Origin: Haloferax massiliensis
Lineage (GTDB): Archaea > Halobacteriota > Halobacteria > Halobacteriales > Haloferacaceae
Direction: 5' to 3'
Length of the DNA stretch: 64,000 bases
Assembly: GCF_001368915.1 (NCBI RefSeq)
Contig: NZ_CSTE01000002.1
Location: 825,349 to 889,348, forward strand
The notes beneath the pieces are model-generated. The model saw only the letters and a list, made by a program, of their open reading frames with translations. It had not been told where the DNA came from and searched no databases. A program made the translations under genes and the position numbers. This document shows, piece by piece, positions 16,688-25,803 of the stretch (position 1 is the stretch's first letter; each line of letters begins with the position of its first letter).

Positions 16688-18104
16688 TCAGTTCCGGCTC
16701 ACGTCCGCCAGCGGGAGCGTCAGTCGGACGGTGCTCCACCCGTCGCGCCGGTCGTAGTCGACTCGCCCGCCCGCGGACTCGACGACCCATTTGACGACCC
16801 ACAGCCCCAGTCCGGAGCCGTGGCTGAGTTGCGTGATGTCCTCGTCGCCGAAGACGGCGGCCCACTCGATTTCGGGGATGCCGTCGCCGTCGTCGCTGAC
16901 GCGGACCGTGGCGTCGTTCTCGCGCCGCTCCGCGTCGATGCGGACCGTCACGTCCTCGGAGGTGTGTTCGAGCGCGTTCTCCACGACGTTGGCGAGCGCC
17001 TGCGCGAGTTTCGGCCCGACCGAGACTGGCAGCGACGGCGGGAGGTCGAGGTCGAACATCGCCGCGGGGTATCGGTTCCGCCGCGACTCGACGACGGCGC
17101 GGACCGTCGCGGTCGCGTCGACCACCTCGTCGGGTCGTCGGTCGTCGAGGACGGCGGCGGCGGTTCGGGCCTTCTCGCTGACCCGCAAGAGCGTCTCCGT
17201 GTGGTCGGCGATGCGCCCGGCGGCGTGGTCGACGCGCGGGTCGCCCGTCGCCTCGCGTATCTCCTCGGCCATGCCGAGAACCACGTTCATCTCGTTTCTG
17301 AGGTTGTGTCTGAGGACGCGCTGGAGCACCTGCAGGTGCTCTCTGGCCCGGCGCTGACCGGTGATGTCCGAATAGATGGAAAAACCGTACCGCCTCCCGT
17401 CGCCGCGGCTGTAGGGGATGCCGCGGTAGAGGAACTCCCGTCTGCCCCACGCGGTCTGCCGGGTGACGATGGCGTGGTTGGCCTTCCCGTCGGCCGTCCG
17501 CTGGTCGAAGTCGACCGCCTCGCCGTCGGCGTCCGGCGGGACGATGAAGTCGTTGAGCGACTCGCCGCGCACCTCGTTGGCGTCGTAGCCGAAGACGGTC
17601 TCGAACCCCGGATTGACCGCCCGCACGACCGGCTCGATGCCGACGATTTCGAACTCGATGACGGCGTCGTCGATGAGGTCGAACAGGTGGTCGAAGCGGT
17701 CGCGCTCGGTGTGCAGTCGCGCGGTCGTCGGTTCCGCGGTCTCGCGGCGCACCGCGCCGACCACCCGGTCTGCGTCGGGGTCAGGGGCGTGACATCCGTC
17801 GCCCCCACTGCCGTCGTCCCCACCACCGCTGTCGCCCCCGCGGTACGGGGCGAACTCGATTTCGACTTCGGCTTCGGTGGCCGGAGCCGCCGCCCCCCGA
17901 GAGCCGACAGCGACACCGCCGGCTCTCCCACCCGCTCGCCGCTCGCACGGCGGCCGCGGCCTCGCGAACCTCCGGCCAGTCTCCGTCGGCGACGAACTCG
18001 GAGAACGGCCGTCCGCGGAGCGCCGCGGCGTCCGCGCCGAGATGCGCCGCGAACTCGTCGCTCGCGTGGACCACGGTTCCCGCCGCGTCGAGGACGAACA
18101 TCAC
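16688..18104 (-). pseudogene. PAS-PAS histidine kinase split by a frameshift
   Basis: The C-terminal frame (16688 up to about 17930) encodes a PAS domain (FDLIDDAVIEFEIVG...NPGFETVFGYDANEVRGESL), an H-box region (VLQRVLRHNLRNEMNVV), an N-box (NVVENALEH) and a GLGLWVVKW G-box. The N-terminal PAS domain (MMFVLDAAGTVVHASDEFA onward, start GTG/ATG at 18104/18101) lies in a different minus-strand frame. Both frames stay protein-like up to about 17930: one ends after REAAAAVRAASG, the other resumes ahead of EAEVEIEFAPYR. A single indel at about 17900-17940 would restore one kinase of roughly 470 residues. The sensed signal is unknown and no receiver partner is adjacent. Either the kinase is broken or there is a sequencing indel in this G-run-rich stretch. 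Confidence 0.8.
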
Positions 18105-18297
18105 CTGAGGAGAGCCGAGCGCCGCGGGCGCTCACCGTCGGTTAGAGAAAACGGGCATCGTGGGGACGCGCGGTGAGATTGCGCGAGTATATGAGAGTAT
18201 ACTGCGCAGTTGTGCATCATTCAATTCGTTCTCAGATGGTGATCTGAAATACATAAATCCGCGTTCCCGGGCAACATCCTCGGGCAGTCGAACGGGG
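18105..18297. other. Intergenic region with palindromic AT-rich core
   Basis: No gene is seen. Around 18179-18212 the sequence reads GCGCGAGTATATGAGAGTATACTGCGC, an imperfect dyad (GCGC...GCGC outside, AGTATA/TATACT inside) with TATA-like steps. It probably holds the promoter of the kinase gene reading leftward, and possibly an operator. The 18220-18297 stretch is AT-richer and unassigned. Confidence 0.4.
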
Positions 18298-18900
18298 TTA
18301 CGTCAAGTCGCCCCACGCGCCCCAGAAGCGCTGGACTGCGGTGAGGTGACCGACGACGGCGAAGAACACGAGGAGCCAGCCGACGAGCGTCAGCCCGCCG
18401 ACGGCGTCGGGGTAGACGGCGGCCGCGAGGCCGACGAGACCCATCAGCGCCAGTCGGTCGGCGCGGCCGACGAGGCCGCCGTAGGCGCGCCCGAGGCCGA
18501 CCGCCTGAATCTGCGTGCCGAGGTAGGAGGTCATGAGGACGCCCGTGACGGCGGCGAGGCCCAGCGCGAACGAGTCGATACCGGCGGCGAGACCGACGAG
18601 GACGACGATGTCGGCGTAGCGGTCGAGCACGTGGTCGAGCAGGTCGCCGGCCTTCGAGGAGACGCCCTGTTCGCGGGCGAGCGCGCCGTCGACGAGGTCG
18701 AGCCAGCCGTTGCAGAAGACGAACACCGCGCCGAGGCCGTACCAAAGCGGGTCGGCGAGGCCGAAGGCGACGCCGGCGGCGACGGCGAACCCGAAGGCGA
18801 CGACGCTCACGCCGTTCGGCGAGAGGCCGACGGCGTCGGCGACGGAGACGAACGGGGCGAGCAGTTTGTCGGCGGTGTCGCGGTACTGGTCGAGCGTCAT
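18298..18900 (-). CDS. CDP-alcohol phosphatidyltransferase family protein
   Basis: The 200-residue membrane protein carries the family signature in the segment FCNGWLDLVDGALAREQGVSSKAGDLLDHVLDR, a good D-x2-D-G-x2-A-R-x8-G-x3-D-x3-D match. About five or six hydrophobic helices follow. It should transfer a phosphoalcohol (such as inositol-phosphate, glycerol-phosphate or serine) onto a CDP-activated archaeal lipid at the cytoplasmic membrane face. Start ATG is at 18900; its first 4 nt overlap the end of the upstream kinase gene, so the three genes hisC, kinase and transferase form one operon. Which headgroup is used cannot be told. Confidence 0.9.
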   Translation of the reverse strand: MTLDQYRDTADKLLAPFVSVADAVGLSPNGVSVVAFGFAVAAGVAFGLADPLWYGLGAVFVFCNGWLDLVDGALAREQGVSSKAGDLLDHVLDRYADIVVLVGLAAGIDSFALGLAAVTGVLMTSYLGTQIQAVGLGRAYGGLVGRADRLALMGLVGLAAAVYPDAVGGLTLVGWLLVFFAVVGHLTAVQRFWGAWGDLT

Positions 18901-19406
18901 AGATATTCGATGAAGTCGACGGTCCCCGCCGAGGGGTTGCGCTCGCCCGCGACGACCGCCGCGATGTCGTCGGCGACGGCGTCGGGGTCGCGGTCGGTCG
19001 TGTCGATTTCGTACACCGCGTCCTCGCCGTGGAACTCGACGGCCTCGCCGAGAATCACGTCCAGCGCCTCGGACTCGCGGTTCTCGCGCGCCTTGGCCTC
19101 CGACTCGCCGCGGTCGAGGAGTCGCTGTTCGAGGATATCGGGGCGACACCGAAGCACGACCACGCGGTCGGCCTCGAAGTGGTGTGCGAGGTGGCTCTCG
19201 ACGACGCCGTCCCAGTCGCCGAGGTGGTCGCGGGCGGCGTCGAGGTCGACGACGAGCGTGTCGCGGTCCTCGTCGCGCTCGGTCCACAGCCCCTCGTCCT
19301 TGACGAGTCGGTTGAGGTGGACCACGTCGAGGTCGAGGTCATCGGCGACGCGCTCTGTCGCCGTGGTCTTGCCGGTGCCGGGCGTGCCGGTGACGACGAC
19401 TCTCAC
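18897..19406 (-). CDS. Adenylate-kinase-like nucleotide kinase (AK6/Fap7 type)
   Basis: The 169-residue protein begins VVVTGTPGTGKTT, a P-loop (GTPGTGKT) of the adenylate kinase AK6/Fap7 family, and has the short lid and Arg-rich CRPDILEQRL segment of that group. It probably has adenylate kinase activity and may, like Fap7, act in small ribosomal subunit maturation. The GTG at 19406 overlaps the hisC stop codon (GTGA), and its own stop overlaps the next gene by 4 nt, so translation is coupled. No extra domain is present. Assignment is to family; the cellular role is inference. Confidence 0.87.
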   Translation of the reverse strand: MRVVVTGTPGTGKTTATERVADDLDLDVVHLNRLVKDEGLWTERDEDRDTLVVDLDAARDHLGDWDGVVESHLAHHFEADRVVVLRCRPDILEQRLLDRGESEAKARENRESEALDVILGEAVEFHGEDAVYEIDTTDRDPDAVADDIAAVVAGERNPSAGTVDFIEYL

Positions 19407-20488
19407 GCCGGCGGCACCTCCGAGACGATGCGGTTGAGCACGTCCACGGCGCGCTTGGTTTGGGCTTCGGTGCCGCAGGAGACGCGGATGCACTCCGGCA
19501 GGCCGAAGCTCCCGCAGTCGCGGACGATGACGCCCTCGCGCTGGGCGGCCTCGGTGACGGCGGTGGCGTCGCCGACCTCGACGAGGACGAAGTTGCCCTC
19601 GCTTTCCCACGTCGGCGCGTCGAGCCGTTCGCGGAGGTACCCGCGGGACCACCGGGCCGACTCGACGGATTTCTCGACGTGTTCCTCGTCGTCGAGCGCG
19701 GCGAGCGCGGCGCGGCAGGCGAGCTCGCTGGCGGCGAACGGCGTGTTCACGCGGGCGTAGGCGTCGGCCCACGCCTCGGGCACGCAGGCGTAGCCGATGC
19801 GGAGCCCGGCCAGCCCGTACGCCTTCGAGAACGTCCGCAGGACCGCGATGTTGTCGTACTCCGAGAGGAGGTCGATGGCCGACGGCTCCTCGGCGAACTC
19901 GCCGTAGGCCTCGTCGACGACGAGGAGCGTGTTGTCCTCGACGGACTCGGCGAGTTCGCCGAGTTCGTCGCGGGGGAACACGGACCCCGTCGGGTTGTGC
20001 GGCGTCGTGAGGTAGACCATGCGCTCGCCGTCGTAGGCGTCGAGGACGAGGTCGGAGGTCTGTTCGAAGTCGTCGCCCTTCGACACCTCGTACTGGACGG
20101 CGTCGCCGTGGTGGTAGCGGGCGCTCATCGAGTAGTACGAAAAGCCGGGCGACGGTTCGAGAATCCGGTCGTCGGGTTCGAGCATCGCGCGGGTCAGGTA
20201 GTCGATGGAGCCGTCGGCCCCGGGCGACACCCACACCTGTTCGGATTCGAGGCCCCACTTGTCGGCGAGACGTTCGGTCAGGTCCGTGTGGGCGGTCTTC
20301 GGGTAGACGCTCACGGTCGGCGCGGCGTCCTCGATGGCGGCGACCGCCTTCGGGCTCGGGCCGTGGGGGTTCTCGTTCGAGGAGAGTTTCGTCAGGTCCT
20401 CGGGGTCCATCCCGAGTTCGCGGGCGACCTCCTCTGTCCCGCGGCCGGGTACGTAGGGAGCGTGCGCGGAGAGGTCCCGTGGTTGCAT
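19403..20488 (-). CDS. hisC: Histidinol-phosphate aminotransferase
   Basis: The 361-residue fold-type I aminotransferase matches HisC in length. It starts MQPRDLSAHAPYVPGRGTEE and has the SSNENPHGPSPKAV motif (LSxNENPxGP), typical of HisC. The PLP-binding Lys lies in RTFSKAYGLAGLRIGY (about residue 220). It transaminates imidazole-acetol phosphate with glutamate for histidine synthesis and may also serve aromatic amino acids. It is the first gene of an overlapping operon with the kinase and CDP-alcohol transferase. ATG at 20488 is the only start that keeps the full N-terminal arm. Confidence 0.94.
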   Translation of the reverse strand: MQPRDLSAHAPYVPGRGTEEVARELGMDPEDLTKLSSNENPHGPSPKAVAAIEDAAPTVSVYPKTAHTDLTERLADKWGLESEQVWVSPGADGSIDYLTRAMLEPDDRILEPSPGFSYYSMSARYHHGDAVQYEVSKGDDFEQTSDLVLDAYDGERMVYLTTPHNPTGSVFPRDELGELAESVEDNTLLVVDEAYGEFAEEPSAIDLLSEYDNIAVLRTFSKAYGLAGLRIGYACVPEAWADAYARVNTPFAASELACRAALAALDDEEHVEKSVESARWSRGYLRERLDAPTWESEGNFVLVEVGDATAVTEAAQREGVIVRDCGSFGLPECIRVSCGTEAQTKRAVDVLNRIVSEVPPA

Positions 20489-20566
20489 GGTCGGAAAATG
20501 CGGGTCGCGGTTCTTAAGCGTGCGTACTCCGGGTCGGCGCAGACGGAACGGACACGCCGACGGCCG

Positions 20567-22147
20567 TCACCCGAGTTCGGCCCGGAGCGACTCGGCGAGC
20601 CGGAGGGAGAGCGCCGCGATGGTGAGCGTCGGGTTCATCGCGCCGCCGGTCGGGAAGACGCTCGACCCCGAAATCCAGAGGTTGTCGAGGTCGTGGGCGC
20701 GGCAGTCGGCGTCCACGACGCTCGATGCGGGGTCGTCGCCCATCCGCGTCGTCCCCATGTGGTGGTACGCGGGGCCGGTCTCGTCGGGGCCGACGGTCCA
20801 GCGGTCCTCGACGCCGAGTTCGTCCAGCACCCGCGTCTGAATCTCGTTGGCCCGCGAGAGTGCGGCCCTCGTCCGCTCGTCGACCGACCAGTGTATCTCG
20901 GGGACGGGGTCGCCGAGGTCGTCGGTCGTCTCCCGGTCGAGGCCGACGTAGTTGTCCTCGCGGGGAAGCTGTTCGACCAGCGCGCCCATCGAGACGTGCG
21001 TGCCGTAGCGCTCGTCCAGTTGGTCGAGCAGGTCGTCGCCCCACGTGTCGGCGGCGAGGGCGTCGATGACCGGCGACGGGCCGGCGTAGTTGAGAAACTC
21101 CAGTTTGAGGCCGTTGACCGGCTCGGCGTCGTCGTAGAACTGGTGGCACTCGCTGGTGTTGAAGCCGACGTGGTTCTGCCGCGTGGGCCGGTCGAGGCGG
21201 CCGCCCATCCCGGCGAACAGGTGGTCCATGAAGTACCGGCCGACCGCCCCCGAGGAGTTGGCGAGGCCGTCGGGGTGGCGGTCGGACGCCGAAAGCAGGA
21301 GCAGTCTGATGTTCTCGACGCCGCCGCAGGCGAGGACGAACCGGGTCGCCGCCTGCCTGTGGGTCTCGCCGTCGGGCGTCGTGTAGGCCGCGGCGACGAC
21401 GCGCTCGCCGGCCGCGTCGTGTTCGAGTCGCCGGACCCGCGCCCGGTCGATGACCCGCGCGCCGGCGGCTTCGGCCTTCTCGACGTGGGATTCGGCGGTG
21501 TACTTCGCACCCGAGGGACACACCGGCTTGCACGTCCCGTAGCCGACGCAGGGCGACCGGTCGTCGTAGGGCTCGGAGTTGCGGGCGTTGCCGACCGAGT
21601 GCATGTCGATGCCGAGGCGTTCGCAGGCCTCGGCGAAGATGGAGTCCGAGTGCGACGGCCGGAAGGCGGGAAGCGGATAGGGCTCGTCCCGCGGCGGCGC
21701 GTAGGGGTTGTCGGCCGCGCCGGCGACGCCCAACTCGCGCTCCGCGGCGGCGTAGTGCGGCCGGAGGTCGTCGTAGCCGATTGGCCAGTCGACTCCGACG
21801 CCGTGTCTGGAGTCGAGTTCGAAGTCGCGCTCGTGGAGGCGCATCACCATCCCCTGCCAGTGGAGCGTCGACCCGCCGACGCCCTTCACCCGGGCGGCGT
21901 TCAGCGGGTAAAACGAGTCGCCGGAGGAGGAAAACGCGTCCCGCGGGCCGCCCATCTCCCACGGGCCGCCGAGGCCGGGGCGGATGTGCTGTTCCAACTG
22001 CTCCCGCCTGTCGCCGTCGAACCGCGGTCCGGCTTCGAGGACGACGACCGACGCCCCCGACTCTGCGAGGCGGTGGGCCACGATACCGCCGGCGGGTCCC
22101 GCACCGACGATGCACACGTCGGCGTCGGCGACGGGCGTTCTATCCAT
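20567..22147 (-). CDS. GMC-family dehydrogenase with Fe-S-type cysteine motif
   Basis: The 526-residue flavoprotein has an N-terminal FAD-binding GxGxxG (CIVGAGPAGGIVAHRLAE), the GMC signature-like GGSTLHWQGM stretch and a late second signature (HHMGTTRMGDDPASSV, WISGSSVFPTGGAMNPT). The catalytic His is expected in this C-terminal part. Around residue 188 the sequence CVGYGTCKPVC has spacing C-x5-C-x3-C, as I recall for the 3Fe-4S cluster of bacterial FAD-dependent glucose dehydrogenase. With its Tat-type small subunit upstream it should oxidise a sugar or alcohol outside the cell membrane. No cytochrome subunit is next to it. The start at 22147 overlaps the preceding stop by 8 nt. Confidence 0.87.
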   Translation of the reverse strand: MDRTPVADADVCIVGAGPAGGIVAHRLAESGASVVVLEAGPRFDGDRREQLEQHIRPGLGGPWEMGGPRDAFSSSGDSFYPLNAARVKGVGGSTLHWQGMVMRLHERDFELDSRHGVGVDWPIGYDDLRPHYAAAERELGVAGAADNPYAPPRDEPYPLPAFRPSHSDSIFAEACERLGIDMHSVGNARNSEPYDDRSPCVGYGTCKPVCPSGAKYTAESHVEKAEAAGARVIDRARVRRLEHDAAGERVVAAAYTTPDGETHRQAATRFVLACGGVENIRLLLLSASDRHPDGLANSSGAVGRYFMDHLFAGMGGRLDRPTRQNHVGFNTSECHQFYDDAEPVNGLKLEFLNYAGPSPVIDALAADTWGDDLLDQLDERYGTHVSMGALVEQLPREDNYVGLDRETTDDLGDPVPEIHWSVDERTRAALSRANEIQTRVLDELGVEDRWTVGPDETGPAYHHMGTTRMGDDPASSVVDADCRAHDLDNLWISGSSVFPTGGAMNPTLTIAALSLRLAESLRAELG

Positions 22148-22757
22148 CGCTCTCACCGCCGGAGTCGGTTGCCTCGCCCCCGTCCATCGTCGCCCGCCGG
22201 TAGCTCTCGGTTCCGCCGGGGTGGCCGATGGGGTTCTCGATGCCGACGAGGCGGCCGCCGGTCGGCGAGGCGTAGAAGGCGTACAGCAGTTCGTTCACGA
22301 CGTGAAACCGGAGGCGCTCCGAGAGCGTCCCGTCCGGAACCGGGTCGGCGGTGTTGACGCCGAGTTCGCGCAGGAGGCGGTCGCGGTCGCCCGCCGGCAG
22401 GTCGGCGAAGGCCGCGTTCTCCCAGTCGCGGGCCACGCCGTCTAACTCGGCCACGGCGTCGACCATCGCATCCCGGCGCGCGTCGTCGCGGGCGCGGCCG
22501 ACGACGTAGGTCTCGACGAACTCGGGTATTCCTTCGACGGCGCTCGGGTAGACCACCTCGCCGGCGGCGACCATCGTCTCGCGCACCGCGGTCGGTGGGG
22601 TGTCACCGTCGCCGTCACCACCGCGCTCGCCGCCCGAACCGCGCCCCTCACCGGTCGAATCGGCGGTCGACGGGTCGAACTGCGTCAGCGAGACGGCCCC
22701 GGCGGTGACGCCGAGACCGGCGAGCACGGCCAGCGCGTCCCGTCGGGTCAGTCGCAT
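22140..22757 (-). CDS. Gluconate-2-dehydrogenase subunit-3-like protein with Tat signal
   Basis: The 205-residue protein starts MRLTRRDALAVLAGLGVTAG, a twin-arginine signal (TRRD plus a hydrophobic core), followed by an Asp/Gly/Ser-rich spacer and a globular domain of about 130 residues (VVYPSAVEGIPEFVETYVVG onward) of the gluconate 2-dehydrogenase subunit 3 / FAD-GDH gamma type. In known systems this subunit carries the flavoprotein through the Tat pathway and stabilises it. It overlaps the GMC gene by 8 nt, so the two must be co-translated. The GMC protein itself has no signal and should be exported as a hitch-hiker. Confidence 0.86.
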   Translation of the reverse strand: MRLTRRDALAVLAGLGVTAGAVSLTQFDPSTADSTGEGRGSGGERGGDGDGDTPPTAVRETMVAAGEVVYPSAVEGIPEFVETYVVGRARDDARRDAMVDAVAELDGVARDWENAAFADLPAGDRDRLLRELGVNTADPVPDGTLSERLRFHVVNELLYAFYASPTGGRLVGIENPIGHPGGTESYRRATMDGGEATDSGGESDG

Positions 22758-22798
22758 TCGACGGGGATTAGGCCAGCCTAATTATAGGGTTTGTCCTC

Positions 22799-23182
22799 TC
22801 ACCCCGCGCGGTCGAGAACGACGCCCGCGACGGCGCCGAACGTGACGACCGCGACGGGCATATCGAACCGCGCGCCGAGGTTGTACGCGAGGACGAGCGC
22901 CTGCACGTACGCGAGAAACGTCGCCAGCACCGTATCGAAGACGGGCGGGACGCTATCGCCGATGGCCGTCGCCCCGGCGAACCGGGTGACGAGGAGCGCG
23001 CCGACGCCGATGGTCGGGACCAGAAACACGCCGAGCGGGGCGGCGACGAAGGAGTCGGGTTCGCCCCCGGTTCCGAAGTGAACCGCGACCGAGGGGGGAA
23101 GCGCGGGAAGGAGAACGACGCCCACGACGGCGCTGAGTGCGAGTATCGCGACGCCGACGAGTGTCATTCGAGGGACACGCAT
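22799..23182 (-). CDS. DUF1648-type membrane protein
   Basis: The 127-residue protein has four hydrophobic segments and carries the motif LPPSVAVHFGTGGEPDSF near residue 28, which is the DUF1648 signature (LPxxVPxHFxxxGxxD). Members are membrane proteins of unknown biochemical role, sometimes linked to SdpI-type immunity. It stands alone, separated from both neighbours by 40-50 nt. The alternative start at the second Met (MTLVGVAIL, five codons in) would fit equally well. Confidence 0.75.
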   Translation of the reverse strand: MRVPRMTLVGVAILALSAVVGVVLLPALPPSVAVHFGTGGEPDSFVAAPLGVFLVPTIGVGALLVTRFAGATAIGDSVPPVFDTVLATFLAYVQALVLAYNLGARFDMPVAVVTFGAVAGVVLDRAG

Positions 23183-23230
23183 GCGGTCGGGTTGTGACTC
23201 GGCGACGAAAAAACGAGATGCCGGTCGCGC

Positions 23231-23962
23231 TCAGTCCTGTCGCACGTCGTGTTCGAGGACGCCGACGCCCTCGACTTCGACTTCGACGGTGTCGCCGTCT
23301 TCCAGCGGGCCGACGCCCTCGGGCGTTCCGGTCGAGATGACGTCGCCGGGTTCGAGCGTCATGTAGGTCGTGATTTCGGCGACGAGGTCGGGAATCGAGA
23401 AGATGAGGTGTTCGATGCTGGAGTCCTGTCGCGTCTCGCCGTTCACGCGGAGCGAGATGCTCGCGTCCTCGGGGAGGTGGTCGGGGTCGGCGAGGACCGG
23501 TCCGAGCGGGGCGGAGCCGTCGAACGCCTTCCCGCGGACCCAGTTCGTTTCGATGTCCTGGTCGTCGCGGTTGGACACGTCGTTCATCACGGTGTAGCCC
23601 GCGATGACGTCCTCGGCGTCCTCGGGGGCGACGTTCCGGCACTGCTCGCCGATGACGACCGCGAGTTCGGCCTCGTGTTCGACGTTCTCCTTGCCCGCGG
23701 GGAGCGTGACGGTGTCGCCGTGGCCGGCGACCGCGTTCGGCGGCTTGAGGAACAGAAGCGGTCGGTCGGGGACCTCCTCGTCGCGCTCCTCGGCGTGCTT
23801 GGCGTAGTTGCGGCCGATGCAGACGATTTTCGACGGCTCGCACGGGGGGAGTACCTCGACCTCGTCGAGGTCGTAGTCCTCGCCGCCGAAAGAGACGGAA
23901 TCGCCGTGCCACTCGCCGGTTCGGACTGCGCCCGCGGGGTCGCGGAATCGAGCGTGATGCAT
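23231..23962 (-). CDS. Fumarylacetoacetate hydrolase family protein
   Basis: The 243-residue protein is a compact FAH-domain enzyme. An N-terminal beta region is followed by PSKIVCIGRNYAKHAEERDEE, KPPNAVAGHGDTV, then HEAELAVVIG with the metal-binding Glu residues, and an Asp in FDGSAPLGP. A short form of this kind often acts as acylpyruvate hydrolase or oxaloacetate decarboxylase. The substrate is not determinable here. It is transcribed leftward away from the UPF0173 gene; ATG at 23962 sits in an AT-richer gap. Confidence 0.88.
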   Translation of the reverse strand: MHHARFRDPAGAVRTGEWHGDSVSFGGEDYDLDEVEVLPPCEPSKIVCIGRNYAKHAEERDEEVPDRPLLFLKPPNAVAGHGDTVTLPAGKENVEHEAELAVVIGEQCRNVAPEDAEDVIAGYTVMNDVSNRDDQDIETNWVRGKAFDGSAPLGPVLADPDHLPEDASISLRVNGETRQDSSIEHLIFSIPDLVAEITTYMTLEPGDVISTGTPEGVGPLEDGDTVEVEVEGVGVLEHDVRQD

Positions 23963-24270
23963 GCCCCACGCCTCGGCGGGGGGCGTGATAGGTTTTTACA
24001 TCGCGCGGGACGGCCGGTGACGTGAGACATTCTTGCACGATTCTCATCGCTTTTGTAGTCGTGGGATGACGGACGTGTATCGGCCGCCCCGGACAGTTCG
24101 TTCGAGTGGACTCCGGCGGCCGATTTTACTGTCGAAATCGACGCGAGAGCGGCGGGGCTGTCCCGTCGAACGACACCGAGAGAACCCCGACGAGCGGGCC
24201 CGCCGAAAAGCGGTCACACCGCCCCCTGCGAATAACTTTTTGTGTATTTCGCATGTAACAACCGAGTGCT

Positions 24271-24987
24271 ATGGAACTCACCTGGCACGGTCACTCGACG
24301 TGGTACGTCACGGTCGGAGACACCTCGCTTCTCATCGACCCCTTTTTCGACAACCCCGCCACGTCACTCGACCCGAGCGACGTGGAGACGCCGGACTACG
24401 TGCTTCTCACCCACGGGCACGCGGACCACATCGCCCACGCAGGCGAGTTCGACGGCGCGACGGTCGTCGGCACGCCCGAACTCACCGGCTACGTCGAAGC
24501 CGAGATGGGCGTCGACGACACCATCGGGATGAACATCGGCGGGACGGTCGAACTCGGCGACGCGTTCGTCACGATGGTCCGCGCCGACCACACCAACGGC
24601 ATCAACACCGGCTACGAGCACGAGGCCGGGATGCCCGGCGGCTACATGATCAGCGACACGGTGCCGACACAGGAGTCCGACGACGAGTCGACGACGTTCT
24701 ACCACGCCGGCGACACGGGACTCATGACCGACATGCGCGAGATTTTCGGTGCCTACTTCGAACCCGACGCGGCCGCGCTCCCGGTCGGCGACCACTACAC
24801 GATGGGGCCGTGGCAGGGCGCAGTCGCCGCCGACTGGCTCGGCGTCGACCACGTGTTCCCGATGCACTACAACACGTTCCCGGCCATCGAAATCGACGTG
24901 CGCGACTTCGAGCGCGAGGTGAAAGCCGCCGGCAGTCAGGCCGAGGTCCACGCCCTCGACGGCGACGCATCGTTCACGCTCGAATAA
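24271..24987 (+). CDS. Metal-dependent hydrolase, UPF0173 type
   Basis: The 238-residue protein is a metallo-beta-lactamase-fold hydrolase: [33 protein letters not shown] (HxHxDH), then later FYHAGDTGL and FPMHYNTFP with further His ligands. This matches the UPF0173 / YtkL group, which binds metal but lacks a settled substrate. Length is standard. An AT-rich patch (AATAACTTTTTGTG, about 24231-24244) about 25-40 nt upstream could be its promoter. It is single and divergent from the FAH-family gene. Confidence 0.9.
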   Translation: MELTWHGHSTWYVTVGDTSLLIDPFFDNPATSLDPSDVETPDYVLLTHGHADHIAHAGEFDGATVVGTPELTGYVEAEMGVDDTIGMNIGGTVELGDAFVTMVRADHTNGINTGYEHEAGMPGGYMISDTVPTQESDDESTTFYHAGDTGLMTDMREIFGAYFEPDAAALPVGDHYTMGPWQGAVAADWLGVDHVFPMHYNTFPAIEIDVRDFEREVKAAGSQAEVHALDGDASFTLE

Positions 24988-25091
24988 CCCCGGCCCCCGG
25001 TCGGCGGCGACCCGTTTTGGGGTCGGCGCTTGTGCACACCGTTGTCCTATTGAGGAACTTTTAGGGTCGGTCGCTCCTTTCCTCGGAATGA

Positions 25092-25490
25092 ATGTCCGAC
25101 ATCCAGACCTCTACTGTCAGCGAGGACGGTTTCGCATGCACGAGCCAGGTCGGCGACTTCGACCTCCAGATCGACGCCACCGACGAGACGGGACCGAACC
25201 CGAACGCCGCGCTCGTCGCGACGTACGCCTCCTGTTTCCTCCCCGCGTTCCGCGTCGGCGGTCAGAAGACGGGCTTCGACGACCTCGGTAAGGTCCAGAT
25301 CGACGCCGACGCCGACCTCGACGACGGCGACGACCTCACGAGCATCAGCTTCGACGTCTACGTGGAGTCCGACCTCTCGGACGACGAGTTCGCCGAGATC
25401 ACGGAACTCGCCGAGGACATCTGCCACGTCCACGACGCCCTCCGCGACGAGCTGCAGGCCGACGTGACCGTCGTCGGCGACGCGTTCTAA
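25092..25490 (+). CDS. OsmC/Ohr-family protein
   Basis: The 132-residue protein has the OsmC fold. A Cys sits in the ATYASCFLPAFRVGG stretch (about residue 52) and a second Cys is in EDICHVHDAL (about residue 113), the usual redox pair of OsmC/Ohr peroxidases. It may detoxify organic hydroperoxides or act in oxidative stress. ATG at 25092 is preferred over the out-of-frame ATG at 25088. The protein is short by some 5-10 residues compared with bacterial OsmC, but the conserved core is complete. Confidence 0.85.
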   Translation: MSDIQTSTVSEDGFACTSQVGDFDLQIDATDETGPNPNAALVATYASCFLPAFRVGGQKTGFDDLGKVQIDADADLDDGDDLTSISFDVYVESDLSDDEFAEITELAEDICHVHDALRDELQADVTVVGDAF

Positions 25491-25590
25491 GCGTCGCTCG
25501 CGGCTCGCGCCGACACGTATCCATTCTTTCGCAGAAATCGACGCCGCCAGCGACGGGTGTCGCGGCGGACGCTGAACCGCGCCCGCCGGG

Positions 25591-25725
25591 TCAGTAGCGG
25601 CGCTTCTTATAGCTTCGAAGACTCATAGCCTCGCCTTCCACGATGATAACCTCGCGGTCTTGGGGGTCCGATTCGACGACGTCGTCGACCTGTTCGCGGA
25701 AGTACGGGCTGTTCGGCTCTTCCAT
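25591..25725 (-). CDS. Small charged haloarchaeal protein (44 residues)
   Basis: ATG at 25725 opens a 44-residue frame that starts MEEPNSPYFREQVDDVVE, contains DREVIIVEGEAM and ends SLRSYKKRRY. Acidic in the first half and strongly basic at the tail, it looks like a real small cytoplasmic protein. Codon use is the normal GC-rich style with C/G third positions. The spacing from 25490 and to 25804 leaves room for its own promoter: AATAAAAATC near 25747-25756 lies about 25 nt upstream of the start on the minus strand (ATTTTTATT). No family is recognised. Confidence 0.6.
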   Translation of the reverse strand: MEEPNSPYFREQVDDVVESDPQDREVIIVEGEAMSLRSYKKRRY

Positions 25726-25803
25726 ACCACTCCCTTCGTCGCCCCTAATAAAAATCTTTGTCAGACATTCTCACACGCGATATCGTGTGAGCGGTTCGGC
25801 GAA

